Assembly: GCA_036346225.1 (NCBI GenBank)
Contig: JARFIW010001469.1
Span: 6,356,001 to 6,420,000 of the forward strand
Reading direction: 5' to 3'
Origin: Platerodrilus igneus
Lineage: Eukaryota > Arthropoda > Insecta > Coleoptera > Lycidae
Length of the DNA stretch: 64,000 nucleotides
Shown here: one piece after another, positions 24,980 to 36,710 of the stretch
Layout of the letters: each line of letters opens with the position of its first letter
How positions within the stretch are numbered: the first letter of the stretch is position 1
Notes under the pieces: model-generated
The model's database searches: none
What the model saw: only the letters and a program-made list of their open reading frames with translations
Told to the model about the DNA's origin: nothing
Translations under genes and position numbers: made by a program

Positions 24980-25200
24980 TTTGCTATCAAGATTGCAAAC
25001 TCTCTGAAACTGAGCAGACTGTAAAACCCGAGCCCTGGTAAATGACTAGCCAAAATCTCGACGTACCAATCTCATCGATTGCACTTTTTCGCCTTTGCGA
25101 TATTTGAAGCTAGCGATTTGTTTTAGAAAATCTCATGCATATTTCTTGTTAGACTTCTTCCTTTCAACTATGTTGAGAAGTGTCACAATATTAATTTGTA
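24980..25200 (+). repeat. dispersed repeat family A, copy 2
   Basis: Same ordered blocks as 4,430-4,690 (CTCTGAAACTGAG, GACTGTAAAACCCGAG, CTCATCGATTGCA, ATATTTGAAGC, GATTTGTTT). It is diverged and without clear ends. Confidence 0.55.
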
Positions 25201-25939
25201 CTGTAGGTGGTCACTATGGCTTTAACGTGCACCTCTTTTAGGTTAGCCAGCTGTAACTGCTGACAAAACTGAAACTTTAGAAAAGATACCGGGAATTTTT
25301 TTTTTAGTAGACTACATCTTTTCTAGAGACTAGTTAATTTTTAGGCTAACGTTTATTTTCAGCATCGGTAAATTTACAAAAAAATAGGCCTATATTTAAA
25401 AAGTCACTTTCTCAAGCTTCATATCTGAATTCTACAAGCGTGAGTAACTAATTACAGAAAGAAGCGCACACGGCCGTTTTTACCGTCTGCAGGGCAAAAC
25501 AATCAACCCGTGAATAGAACATAATGGAAAGAACTTTTATCGCTTAGATGCCAATCGGCGGCAGAATAACACTTTTATATTTAAACAACTACTTAGACAT
25601 GTAGAAAGTTGAACAGTTTTATTTTTTAAATAGTGATCTGCACCTCCAAATTTTATAGCCAATTGAAAGATTTAGTTCTTTATAGTTTCAAGACCGTCAG
25701 ACTCTGATAACAACATAATTTATTACAGTAATGTTTTTGAAGCTTTTAACCGATTACCTTGCGTTTTAAAGGCTTGTATTTGTTTAATGTAAAATGAGAA
25801 ATAATTTGAATAGGTGCTTTCTACGAAATCCAAACGATACACGTGTTTTAGAAAGGGCCTTTAAATTTATATGATGCATGGTGATTTGGGCGAAATTGGC
25901 TTTGATTTATGTAAGTAGATACAGATACATTAGAAGATG
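25201..25939. other. unassigned AT-rich region
   Basis: No coding similarity or repeat recognised. Confidence 0.5.
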
Positions 25940-26700
25940 TGATGATTAAACTAGCGAAAGGCATGTCTGAAATGAAATGGAGCATTAATCAACTACTTCA
26001 AAATGTAACCAGAAGTATTGATATTGGGAGGTCCAGAACAGGAAGTTAAAAATGAAAATATTTACGATCGGGTTAGATTTCTTCATGAAAGGATTTAAGG
26101 TGGACGGAATTTGTTTTTTATTCCCCATTGCACCCTATGATGCTTAAAAAATTGAAAAATTTCACCAAAGGGGCAGGGGTTGCTGAGCGCAATAGGTTAG
26201 GATTGACGTTGTACTGTTTAAAGGGATCTGCGCACAATTGGGGTATAGCTTTGCAAAGCAGTTTCAAGAATTTTGCAAACTTCTGCGTTTATTTTAAAAG
26301 CAGGAATTAAATATGGAAAATATAAAAACGGCAGAACCTTTGTGTTACCGGTGAATATGGGATTCTTAAGGATATGAACAATGCTTCGGATTGAAGAAAC
26401 TACCCCGCTTCCTATATCAACGGCTAACTTGAGATTTAATTCACGAGAGAACATGAGTTTGGGCATAGGTTGAATATGGTAACTTAAAATTTAGGATAAA
26501 ACAGCGTGCCATCGCCTCTTTAAACGTGACCAAAAATAAATTAGTCTTGAGGGAATATGTAGAAATCTTATAACAATTAACTCAAGACAAATAAATTATC
26601 AAGGATATGTTACAAATATATATCAAAGCAGGCTGAGTACCAACATACCACAACTTGATGTCAACTTTGACTCCGAAAAGAAAGTCACATAATTAATTCT
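25940..26700 (+). pseudogene. gag: retrotransposon gag relic (Ty3/Gypsy-like capsid)
   Basis: Through several frame changes this reads like an LTR-retrotransposon capsid: KGMSEMKWSINQLLQNVTRS, then HPMMLKKLKNFTKGAGVAER followed by LYCLKGSAHNWG and SSFKNFANFCVYF. This corresponds to the P--FL--L-----------K-----L-G-A--W--------F--F---F pattern of retrotransposon gag. Downstream frames add LKFRIKQRAIASLNVTKN. No protease or RT follows. Its class is inferred from the pattern alone. Confidence 0.45.
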
Positions 26701-27429
26701 ATCATTGGAGACAGTATTTGCGTGCTTTCAAAAATACAAAAAGTTATAAATTGTAAATACACTACTCATATTACAAAAATATAAAATTTTCTGGAAACAA
26801 TCTATTTTTATCATATGGATTTAATACTTAAAGCTCAAACATCAGTACTGGTATTTGCTCATATATGTTTACTTCCTCTAAAATATGTTAACTAAGAAGT
26901 AAATACTTCATGTATAAATTGTTGATTTAAGCACTTATAATAATCACTTAATAATAATGTATATAGAAAGATAACACATGTGTTGTAATTATTACCTTGA
27001 ATGCGAGTATGTGAACAAAATATCTGGGTTTTCCAATTAGAACAATTCAAAGTTAGTTATGTAAATGCATTATCTTTAAGTACAAAAACTAAAGTATTTG
27101 GATTTGACAGTTAAATTGTAACAGGAATATCATTAAGCTATTCTTTTCATTATATTCACAACTATTAAGTTCTTCATAATTTCAGGATCGTTCATTTATA
27201 GGTTAAACGACAAAAGCATCCACCATGGGCATATTAATTTCTGTTTAGAATCCACGCCATTGAATAAAAAATAGACTGCAATAATCGTTGACCATATTAA
27301 ACGAATAAAATGTGTTAAACTACAGATTTTGTACTCATTGTATACCCTTAAGATGTATGTATCCTTGTGTACCCTCTCTTTTTAACACATTACACGTAAC
27401 AGGATGAACGGAGGATATCTATATTTCGT
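26701..27429. other. unassigned AT-rich region
   Basis: Nothing recognised apart from scattered AT-rich runs. Confidence 0.5.
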
Positions 27430-27690
27430 CTACTTCTCGGTTTCGATTTCGGTTATGGAACGATTGAAAAATGTTAGGGTAGCATTTTTCAAAAAAATAC
27501 ACCCTCATTCGAATGAAAAGTTAAATGGGGGGATCGATCCTCTGTTGTCACGCACAATAAGGCTTCATACCTAGTTTGGTTTCGCATTAGTCGACTAAAT
27601 TCTAAATTACCAGGTAGAAAATCTTGCTTTCTAGCCAGTGCAGCAACTTCGAGTGGGGTCTTGGAGAATTCAAATATAGGATCTGGACTC
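27430..27690 (+). mobile_element. SINE, diverged second copy
   Basis: Relative of the SINE at 20,605-20,903. It has GAAAAATGTTAGGGTAGC, ATTTTTCA-AAAAATACACC, TGTTGTCACGCAC, AGGTAGAAAATCTTGCTT, then CTAGCCAGTGCAGCAACTTC, all in the same order. A degraded B-box-like GGTTTCGATTTC at about 27,438 marks the tRNA-derived part; the A box is not identifiable, so the copy is probably 5'-truncated or decayed. Confidence 0.75.
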
Positions 27691-28959
27691 AGGATACTTC
27701 AGAAAATCAGAGAATTTTGCATATACCTTTTCTATGCAGTAGGTTGTCACGTTAGTTGAAAGCTGAAATTCATAATAGTTTAATATGCGTTTTTAGTGGT
27801 GGTAATATGTAAACTCTGTTGACATGTATTTCTAAAATGCAGAAACAATCGTTTTTTCAATCATACTTTATAGGTAGCTTTAGGGGAGATTAAGCTCAGC
27901 CGTCAATAGTGTTTTTCGGACCATTAATAGCGTTTGTGTAAAAATTTTCTAGAAATACGTCACCACTGAGAGCCAGATATTACGATAGTGGTTATATTTC
28001 AAGCAAAAACGGTTTTTATTACCGAGTTAATAAAGTAATATTGGCTGTAGTTAAATTTTATAAACTTCTCTTTTAACGACACTGAAACTTTTAAAATCCC
28101 CTGAAATTCGCAACCTTTACGATGTTTCTGCAGAGCTTGATAAATGAATAATAAAACGAAACGACAAAATTACTATTTTAAATAAAGCATTGAAATTGAC
28201 CTTTTTATTTCGAATTGGCTAGAATTTTGCTAACCTCAACTTCTTAAGATGCTTGAAAATTAGATTACAAAGTTCATAACAGTTTTACCTCGGTCATAAT
28301 ACTGTATAACGGAACGAGATCTTAACAATAGCATCGAACTTTATTTCTCTCGAGATATTGTCTAGAAGAGGCTTTATTCTCTTCCGTCAAACATCCAACT
28401 CAACAAGGTAAAGAGTATTGATTTTTTATAAGTAGCCTTATGAGATTTTGGATGAAAAATTAATGTCTGCTAGATAGATTGTCGTTCTTAAACGCATTAC
28501 TTTAATTAAGGGATTACTTTTGAAACAAGAAGTTTATCAATATCTATTAATTTCAATCATGATTATTTTATGTGCTGATAGATTATTGAATGAACATTGT
28601 TTTCTAATATACACTTGAAGTTTAGAGCGACTCTAAAACACAGTATCGTCTGAAAGACTTAACATGCACAGTCTACTTTATATGAGTTGACAAAAACTGA
28701 AGTTTCTGTATGATAAAAATTGATTAATGATCGTATATCATTTTTAAACTAAGCTCAATTTTGCTCTGACACGTACAGGGTACATTATTTCATGAAGCAT
28801 GTTTTAAAGATTGCACTGTGCGTGTCATTTTAGAAGTAATAGTTAGGTGCTCTTGGCTCAGATAGTAAAATCCATTGGTTTATGATGTAAGATTGTGCAG
28901 AAGATCGCGGTATCGATTGATACTTGCGCTAATGATTTTTCATTGAGAAGTCTTTGTGA
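27691..28959. other. unassigned AT-rich region
   Basis: No coding similarity or repeat recognised. Confidence 0.5.
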
Positions 28960-31265
28960 TTATTCTGCTGTTTTTGGCATGCAATTCTTTATTATCAACT
29001 GATTACGCAAGCCATTTCAACAATTCGTAGCTACAGTGCAATTCTTAAGCACTTACGACAATTCATTTTCGGCTAATTGTTAACAGTATAAATACTAACT
29101 TCTTAAATCATCTTCTTAATATCTATCGAAGTACTATAATTAGGTATTAAAGCACTAACTGTTAATTTATATCGATCACTACAACAATCTATATCACATA
29201 GTGTTATTTATTTTAACCCTGTGTTATAACACTAATTTATTTCATATCATGACTTTATAGGTAGTATTATAATCAAAGTTTGAGTTAGAACTGAACTTCA
29301 AGATCCCTAACGGGCAATTTATGTTACATTCACTTTACGACACCAAGATCGAAGTCCTCAAGCGGCCTAACTCGAGCCGCTGAAGGATGGGTCAGGTAAA
29401 AGTCGTAGATTGGACGTGTCGAACAGCCCTAAATCGTTATCGGGTAGACTGAAATTTGGTAATAACGGCAAAATTGGGTGGGCGCCACCAGCAATATCAT
29501 AAAGCCAGGTGTATACGGAAGAATCTCGTCACTGGTCGAGAAAACTCTCTAAAGCTCAATAATTATAACAAAAATAATTAGCACTATAGAGTGATCTGGC
29601 TCACCCTAACATAACTTCTTCGTATAAATGAAATAATACGCACCGATAACTAAACTTAACTCTATTAAAGTATTTCTAAAAGAAATACATTGATTAACAT
29701 ATTAGCAAACTCTAGCATACTTTAGTACGCTGCAAATAAATCCGCATAATAATTTAAAATAGTAAACAGTAAATACCCTTATCATTATCAACATAAAATT
29801 AGTAATTGTGCACTAGCCATGGCATGCTGAAAATGAATTTATAACCATATTTATAATTGTTCAATGGGGTAGGGTTGACTGCGCATGGGGCACACGCCAG
29901 TCCTCACTAAAACATCTCTACAGCAAAACGCATAAACTAGGACGCGAAATACCACTCGTGTGGCACCTTGTGCCAACAGCGCTTACTTTAATAATTTTAA
30001 TAGCAATTGTCGATTCACTTAATCAATATCAACGCTACAAATATGATAATACTATTTTCTATTAAACCAACGGTATTGATGTTTATCTTAAATTTGAAAT
30101 ATTGAAACAAAATTCTAAAGACTAGGGTAGAAATCTTCTACAAAATATATCTTTCTCTCTCTTAACGGTTGCCTTAATAACTTTCGGGTTTTAAACATCT
30201 GACCACCGCACAGGTCAAAATAACGTTAAACGAAATGCACGCGTTGAGTTTTAGTAGCACTGACTTAGAAGTAAATAATAACTTATGGGTCTGGAGTACA
30301 TGTGTGCTCGATGTTAACGTACGAAATTAGTTTTCACTCAATAAATTCTATGTTACAACGCTTACCTCACTAGACGAGTCAGGCCATCAGACAATGCAAG
30401 AAATGTCGAGTTTTATCAATAATATTAATTAACCCTCAAAACTACTCCAATTTCTAGGTGGTGTGACAGGCATGCTGCTATGTTATTCCCAACTAAAGCG
30501 GACAATTATGACACGGCATACGTAATTAGTGTCTTTCCTTATTATCCAAACTGCAAATTCCCAAAACAGATCGGTATCAAATATGCTTACATACAAATGA
30601 CAAACAAAATTGAATGATAAAATGGATTACAACAAAATAATTATTTCACACCCGAACGAAAACACAATTAGTTCTTTGAAAGAAAACTCGGCATGAATTA
30701 TTTCTATTTTCTACTAAGATAACAAACAATTAAATTATTTATAGTCTACTGGACTATATTTGTGAACTTTGTAAATACACAAACTCACGTAAAAACTTGA
30801 TAATTTATTAATTCCGCTACAAAAGCGTTAAATTAAGCAGCGAGAATTGTACAACTCTTTTTAACCAAGGACTATCTTACACACTTCTACCTGGCCCCGG
30901 TTATCTCGCGCATTCGTCGAGCTCCGCCAGAACTAGCAGGTGCGTTAGAAACAAGGAATGGGGTAGAAAATACATCTCTCTATTCAATTCGGGCGGTTAA
31001 TATATCATTTTAAATATAGAAAGGGGGTTCAGGAACGGATTCAGAGACTTTGTATATATTACTTAATGACGGGTTACTATAAAAATTAACGGAACGTTAC
31101 AGAACTCTTGTAACCTGTCAATCAAGTTCATCTGAAGATGTCACGCCACAGGGTAGCTATCAATCATCCTTTGTGTAAGATGATTTGCTTATGTACTGAT
31201 GTATTGTTCTGGTCAAAAGTTGGCTAAGCAACGCGGCTTTACATTAATAACAACTGTAGCAGAAG
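28960..31265 (+). repeat. dispersed repeat family C, longest copy
   Basis: Its first 320 bp match 41,113-41,430 and 42,441-42,752 (CAATTCTTTATTAT, TAATTGTTAACAGTA, ATCGATCACTACAA and ATTTATTTCATATCA in order). Its last 200 bp (31,060-31,265) resemble 41,550-41,700 (GGTTACAAAACTC, TCTGGTCA-A-GT and ACATTA-T-ACAA). The 1.7 kb between has no recognised coding sequence. This would fit a long non-autonomous element or an LTR pair, with internal deletion in the 41-kb copy. Confidence 0.5.
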
Positions 31266-31864
31266 CTGGAAAAAAATGTTTAGTCTACCGTCTAAGTATA
31301 AATATTTGCTAACTGCTTGTAATAAGAAATGGGCTGTTTGTTACAATGAAATAAATGCTGCAACGCGGTCGGATAAGAATATTTTGGCCTTTTGCTGATG
31401 TTATAGGGAGGGATTACGCTTACGCAGCGACCAATGCATAAATTTAACAATCTAGGTGGAAAACATGTGAATGCAAAGTTATTTATTATACAAGAGAAAA
31501 AGTATTAGATTTTAGCTCGAGGTTATGTTTGTCTCCCGACGTGAAGCTGAGCGAGACAAAACACCAAGAGCAGCTAACAACTAATCATTTTTAGCCGCGT
31601 ATAATACAATATTTTTTCTGTGATGGGAAAAACGACGATTTACTATTGAAAAAACATTATTGCAATATATTAGTCAGAGAATCAATCGATGTGAAATTTG
31701 AAGTTTTAAATTGGTAGGTTTTCGTATTTATTGCGACTGTTGGAACTTGCGTTGCTAAGAAAACCTTTAAAGTAATCGAATATCTGTCAATTTAATTCTG
31801 TGATTGGGTTTAAAAAATTGCGAACTTAAGTTGTTTATTAGTTATTTTGAATATTCAAAGCTAA
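31266..31864. other. unassigned region
   Basis: No recognised feature. A GC-richer patch at 31,530-31,590 contains CTCGAGGTTATGTTTGTCTC-like sequence but no motif I can name. Confidence 0.4.
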
Positions 31865-32410
31865 AATGAACATTTCCGATGCGGAGTTTTCTCATACTTC
31901 ATTGGAATTAGTAGAAGAAGCGAAATTATTGCAACTATAAATCAAGGAAAATTTACAAAACCGCGTATTCAAGATTTATGGAATGGAAGGTGAAAAAAGC
32001 ACATGAGTTCTTTCTCGGAAACGGTGTTATGGGCTTATTTTTCGGAACTAGCGCAGCAACAAAAGACATCAACAGTGTTGTTGACGAATTATTCAATGAT
32101 AAAAAGAATGTTACAATCCAATAATAATGTAGACATTTCAAAATATTGCAATCGACGAATTACATTTATGAAGCAAAATGGAAGAGGTTCATACCCAAGA
32201 AATCAGCAGTTTTTAAGAGTACACACATTAGTGATTTTTAAATAATGCACGTGATGGAGTTAATTTAATGGTCAAGGTTGTTGGTGTAATTGGGATTGCA
32301 GAAGTCTATCGAATTTGTGAAATCAATCAGGTAACATTTAGATGATATTGAAGATTCGGGAACGTTAGTAATTGTGAAGCTTAAGCAAACTAGAATGATG
32401 AATGATGTAG
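31865..32410 (+). pseudogene. tyrosine-recombinase-like relic
   Basis: A frameshifted copy of a protein family common in insect genomes, with a core-binding domain followed by a tyrosine recombinase catalytic domain. Visible in order: FMEWKVKKAHEF (about 31,977), FSETVLWAYFSELAQQ (about 32,007), a TNYSMIKRMLQ-NNNVDISKY segment where the family has WSTYSMLKS---NVDISKY, then FMKQNGRGSYPRN, and in another frame LMVKVVGVIGIAEVYRICEI. The last resembles the LMVKV--IFGI-GACRREEL box around the first catalytic Arg. The C-terminal catalytic part with the Tyr is not readable. I cannot tell whether the source was a Crypton/DIRS-type element or a host-domesticated gene family. Confidence 0.6.
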
Positions 32411-32829
32411 ACAGATTAACAGCATTAAATAAACACTCACTTTGTTAGCTCAATCAAGCAATAATTTCGCAGGAATGAAGGCTATAAGCACAATTATCTT
32501 CAGAAATCATTCCAGAGTACAACACACCTAATTTCAATTGTCGTTTGAACGAAGACAATATATGAAAAACTTACCGCATACTCAGTGATTTAGATAAACA
32601 TTTTCTTCAAATTAAGATACGGTTCATGCAAATGCAAAGTCAGTTTGTTGTAAAATTGCCACTCGCACCGCAGGTGGTTGAGACCCAGTCAGCGACAAGT
32701 AATTTAAAGCTATACCACCTGGGTACCTATTCTTGAATGGCGGTAAATATATATTCTCTATGGAATTTTTGTCGTTACCTTTCCACTCTGAATTCCCTAG
32801 ACGGTATTCCTGAATCGCCATGGAAACAA
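32411..32829. other. unassigned region between recombinase relic and Gypsy element
   Basis: A short plus-strand SDLDKHFLQIKI at about 32,588 resembles an RT block of LTR elements but is isolated. No LTR for the neighbouring minus-strand Gypsy element can be recognised here. Confidence 0.35.
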
Positions 32830-32984
32830 AATTACCTTATAATTTGAAGGGAATTAATATGTCACGTTGTCAAATCTTGACCAAATTTAGCACGCGCTGC
32901 ATTTGTATCCACATAGATGACACATGTTTATTACCAATTTGACTATGTTGATGTCCTTAACCGAAAAAAAGTTTATCTAAAAAT

Positions 32985-33386
32985 TTACCATAATTTCCTT
33001 ATTCCAATGTGACCATATTTGATATGTAGATCCTGAACAATAGCCCTGGCCTGCTCCCGATCGACTACGTATACCTCCTGATTATGGATTCGCTTACACA
33101 AAAAACTATTTATCATTACATAATTCTTGAATCCCGATTCACTCTCTAACCTCCTCTTAATGACCTGCAACTCTTCGCTCTGCTCCTGGTTTCTCAAGAT
33201 CTCTTCTTGCCCGTATACTAATCCATCTTGTAACAAATTATTCATCGCTATCAATATGTCGGACGGCTTTTTGTGTTCATTCTCTCTATTGAGACTAAAA
33301 GCATCCGCTATAAAATTGTTCTCACCCTTGTTGATATACCTAATTTCACAGTTAAATTCTTGCAATAATAAATCCCATCTATACAC
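32985..33386 (-). pseudogene. pol: Ty3/Gypsy RNase H end and integrase N-terminus
   Basis: 133 codons: RWDLLLQEFNCEIRYINKGE and FIADAFSLNR (RNase H end; D--SR is usual), then a spacer, then LHIKYGHIGIRKLW, the start of the integrase HHCC zinc domain. With frame changes the CHLC pair of that domain can be read at about 32,905. The DDE core is absent. Confidence 0.75.
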
Positions 33387-33393
33387 TCAATTA

Positions 33394-33866
33394 TTAGAAA
33401 ATCTGGTGTTCATGTCTGCCTACCAAATAAAATTTCAACTTACTAACTCTAAAAACTACGGCAGCCATCTCTTTTTCACTTATAGTGTAGTTGAGTTCGT
33501 GTGGCTTTAATGTCCGAGAACAAATGATATCGGCACTTCTTTCCCATCTTGAACCTGATACAGTTCCGCCGTCAAGGCTCAATCCGACGCATCCGTGCAT
33601 AGTACGAAACCTAAATCAAACCTAGGATACCTCAAAATTAACTGCTCATGAAATTGTTCCAATAGAGTCAAATATGCCGCCTCCTGGCTTTCAGACCATT
33701 TCCATTTTACTCCCTTTTTCAAAAGCTTGAATAATCGAACAGTCTTCTCCGAAAATGCAGGTACAAACTTTTTGTAAAAGTTAAGAACACTCAAAAATGC
33801 CCTTAGCTTTCTAATATTATTCGGCCTAGGATATTTGAGAATCTCAACCTTTCCTTGTCGATACAC
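33394..33866 (-). pseudogene. pol: Ty3/Gypsy RT connection and RNase H
   Basis: Frame 33,866-33,579 reads YPRPNNIRKLRAFLSVLNFY, then KKGVKWKWSE, then LGFVLCTDASD, with the first RNase H catalytic Asp in TDASD. After a frame change, 33,600-33,394 reads LNYTISEKEMAAVVFRV, the second block with its catalytic Glu. Order and spacing are as in intact Gypsy elements. Confidence 0.8.
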
Positions 33867-34231
33867 ATACCCTGATTATTTACTACATAACCTAAAAATT
33901 TAACTGTTTTAGAGAAAAATTCACACTTTTCAATATTGAATTTTAATCCTGCCAATTTAAACTCTAATGAAATTCTTTCCAAATGAAAATAATGTTGTTG
34001 TTCTGTCTCACTAAAAATGTCGTCAACGTAGTGTATACAAAATTCTTCATATGCCCCTAAAATCGCTTGCACGGTCTTAATTAATGCTGCACTTAATATA
34101 GGCAAACCATACGTCACCTCTGCTCCTGAATCGAGCAACGATCCTACACAATAATTTAAAATTTTGATCTCTACCACCGACAAACAAATTTCCTCTATTT
34201 CTTCTGGTTCAATTTCTTCTTCTGTATTCAT
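33803..34231 (-). pseudogene. pol: Ty3/Gypsy protease-RT fusion created by in-frame deletion
   Basis: 142 codons. The first 40 residues end in the retropepsin active-site loop LLDSGAEVT (about 34,141-34,112). The next residues, YGLPILSAALIKTVQAILG, belong to the RT palm, so the rest of protease and the N-terminal RT (including the first catalytic Asp) are missing. HYVDDIFSE follows, with YVDD coded at 34,019-34,030, then the RT thumb LAGLKFNIEKCEFF and FLGYVVNNQG. The deletion keeps the frame open, but the product cannot be a working protease or RT. Confidence 0.85.
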
Positions 34232-34506
34232 AAATTCTTGCGGATGTTCGTATTTACATACGTCACTTTCTAGTGGTTTGTCTGACTCTAAAAATCCTGC
34301 CTACCTCGGTTCTCCCCACTCGGCCCTGGTTGTCCTTCTACCACTTGTGCATACGTTCTCCTGGTCGCTTTTTGTCCGTCTGCCCTTTCTAAATTACTCA
34401 CATTCGTAGATGTCCTGTTCATTTCCGACGTGCTATTTTGCCTTTGAACTCCCGGTCTTGGAGTAGTACCCCTAGTATTGTTACTGCTCCTATAAAAACT
34501 ACCTCT

Positions 34507-35115
34507 TTAACCCCATTGATTCCTAAAATTTTGATTATAATTTGTACCTCTCTGATTGTTGATGTTTTCTTTACTGTTATCAAATCTTACTAGGTTTACA
34601 TTGCGCTCTCTACTTTCCCTAGGTCTTCCTGAACTTACATCATCATATCTTTGTAGGTACTTCAAAAATGTCTCACTATCAACAATGTTTTGTAATGCAA
34701 CAAGTTGCCTAACCTCTATCTCGAAATGCCTAGATAGATATTTAATTATGTGACGATCAGGTAATGGTGGGCTTAATTGTTTTGTTATACTATACTTACG
34801 AATAGCATATTGTTCGCGGGATTCTGCAAACTTCCCTTTGTATTTCCCTGTTATCAAATCGTCCCTCACTTGATCCTGTTTATGATCACACCAATAATGT
34901 TTTTGGAATTTCTCTTCAAAATCTAAATCTGATGGAATATCCTGTCCTACTAAAGTATGCCAAGCCTCTGCGTTATCCTTTAACAAGGCTTTTACCACAT
35001 TTAATTTAGCCTGTTCATCATACAAGTTGCAAACTAAGGTATTAATATTGTTTATAAAAATTTACGGGTTCACCCGATTATCTCCATAGAATTTCATTTG
35101 TTGTTCTAAAGACAT
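34507..35115 (-). pseudogene. gag: Ty3/Gypsy gag
   Basis: The likely ATG is at 35,113-35,115 (MSLEQQMKFYGDNRVNP follows), with a stop soon after at about 35,072. The open part runs 35,025-34,507, 172 codons. It shows the capsid pattern of Gypsy elements: KLNVVKALLKDNAEAWHTL, FEEKFQKHYW, YAIRKYSITKQL and LSRHFEIEVRQLV. The C-terminal part is Arg/Asn/Gln-rich (nucleocapsid-like) without an intact CCHC knuckle. Confidence 0.75.
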
Positions 35116-36129
35116 ATTCCCCGTAAAAATTCTTTGACCATTCCCCGCTAAAGTTTCTACCCGTGTAACGGCTGGTCTGCTTCGCCGAAACTAGCCTCAA
35201 CTGAAAATCAGTTTCTATAAGATTCACGCCCTACATGTAAGACGAACCTAGCTCTTTCTCTCTTTATCTCATATACAACCATTTTCTCTCTCGTGCTTTG
35301 TTATACAAATCCCACTCAGATATGTATCCACCATAAATCTTAGATAGTCACCTTTCTACCTGTAACGTTCAATAACATTTCTTAATTTCTCTCCTTATTT
35401 AAAATCGATATCTTGTACAAACATCTTCCACCTCTCTCCTGCTTATAGCTTTTCAACTATCCTTGTTCATTCGTTCGTTACTAAATCTAACCGATATCTG
35501 ACATTTGTATCTCTCTTCTTTATATGCTATAACCAGTCTGTTTTTGTTTTCATATCGATCCGTGCCTGCCTTAATGTCTATTTGCATTCGTAGAAAATAT
35601 TGATTTCCTAATGAGGTTGTTGACAACACGCCCCATCCTAGTAAATAATCGTTACCTAAAACATGCTTATTGTAACCGTGGAGTTTTCGTTTATTGATTT
35701 TCTTTCTTATCTCTTTCCAACAAACTCGTGTTTTTAAATACTATCTTATGCTAAATGATATTGAAATGTTTCTACTTCACTAAAGTTATACGTAAAATTA
35801 TTGATCTTAAAGTAAAATTAAAATGAAGAAGCTTTTTAACTATGGTACGCGTTTATACTATAATTAAAGCTGCAGTCTCATTCTGTACACTAACGAATTG
35901 ACTTTTTTGATAGATGCTTACCATTTATCGATTCTGATCCCTAAATATTATGAAATTTTCTTGCAAATAAGTGCAAAGCTGAAACTAAAATCAAATTAAC
36001 TCAAAATTCCTACATTAAATTAATTGATCGTTACATAAGATTTCTAGAATACTTATGTATATATACGCTAGCCTACCCTAAGCTGACCTATGGCCTATCT
36101 ATCTAATTCTACCTACAAATTACATAGTA
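35116..36129. other. probable Gypsy leader then unassigned DNA
   Basis: This lies upstream, in minus-strand terms, of the Gypsy gag and may contain its leader or 5' LTR, but no matching LTR is present on the other side. No other feature is recognised. Confidence 0.35.
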
Positions 36130-36156
36130 ATATATATATATATATATATATATATA
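36130..36156. repeat. (TA)n microsatellite at mariner insertion site
   Basis: A run of 13-14 TA units. Its last TA serves as the left target-site dinucleotide of the mariner that follows. Confidence 0.95.
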
Positions 36157-36620
36157 CAGGATGTCCCAAATTGAGTAGGATAGCATGGGTATCTTTCTTA
36201 TTATTAATGATAGAGATCTGCTTAAATAGACAAAGTTGTGTCATTTGGATAGCTTATTCAAATTCCGCTTAGATGCATTCTAAATTCCAAACGGTTTAGA
36301 AATTATTTTAAAAAAACTGAAAACTGCCAATTTCTTCGAAGTCGAATATTTTTATTATAATAAAAGATACGAAAAAATGTTTCTTATAAAAGTTACTTAG
36401 TTCAATTGTGTGCACTTAAAAGTGATATTAAAATTAAATTCAAGATGGCGGTTATCGAGATATTAGCATCAACTTTCATATTTTAAATGGACGCCATATT
36501 GGATTTTTAGATGGTTAGATAGCATATTTTTTTCTCTTTTCAACGATGTATTACAACATATGTTTAAATGAAAAAATTTACTGAAAATCATAATTTAAAT
36601 TTTTTATCAAGTAGGCATCA
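36157..36620. repeat. mariner left terminal inverted repeat
   Basis: 464 bp, inverse of 37,881-38,344. Similarity stops just inside GTAGGCATCA. Both repeats include CAAGATGGC and ACGCCATATTGGATTTTTAG segments. Confidence 0.9.
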
Positions 36621-36710
36621 ACACGAATCAGTTTTAAAACAAATTAAACGAAAAAAACATTAGAATAACATTAAACACCAACTAATAAATCATAGCAATT
36701 GTTCAAAATG

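Larger units (their letters stand above)
32830..35115 (-). mobile_element. internally deleted Ty3/Gypsy retrotransposon
   Basis: Minus-strand order gag (35,115-34,507), protease fused to the C-terminal half of RT (34,231-33,803), RT connection and RNase H (33,866-33,394), and RNase H end plus integrase zinc domain (33,386 to about 32,830). The integrase catalytic core and both LTRs are not found. Several frameshifts separate the pieces. Overall gene order and motifs are those of the Ty3/Gypsy superfamily. Confidence 0.85.

Noticed and set aside
29380..29560. A tRNA or structured RNA in the G+C-richer patch
   Set aside because: No cloverleaf, A box or B box could be drawn.
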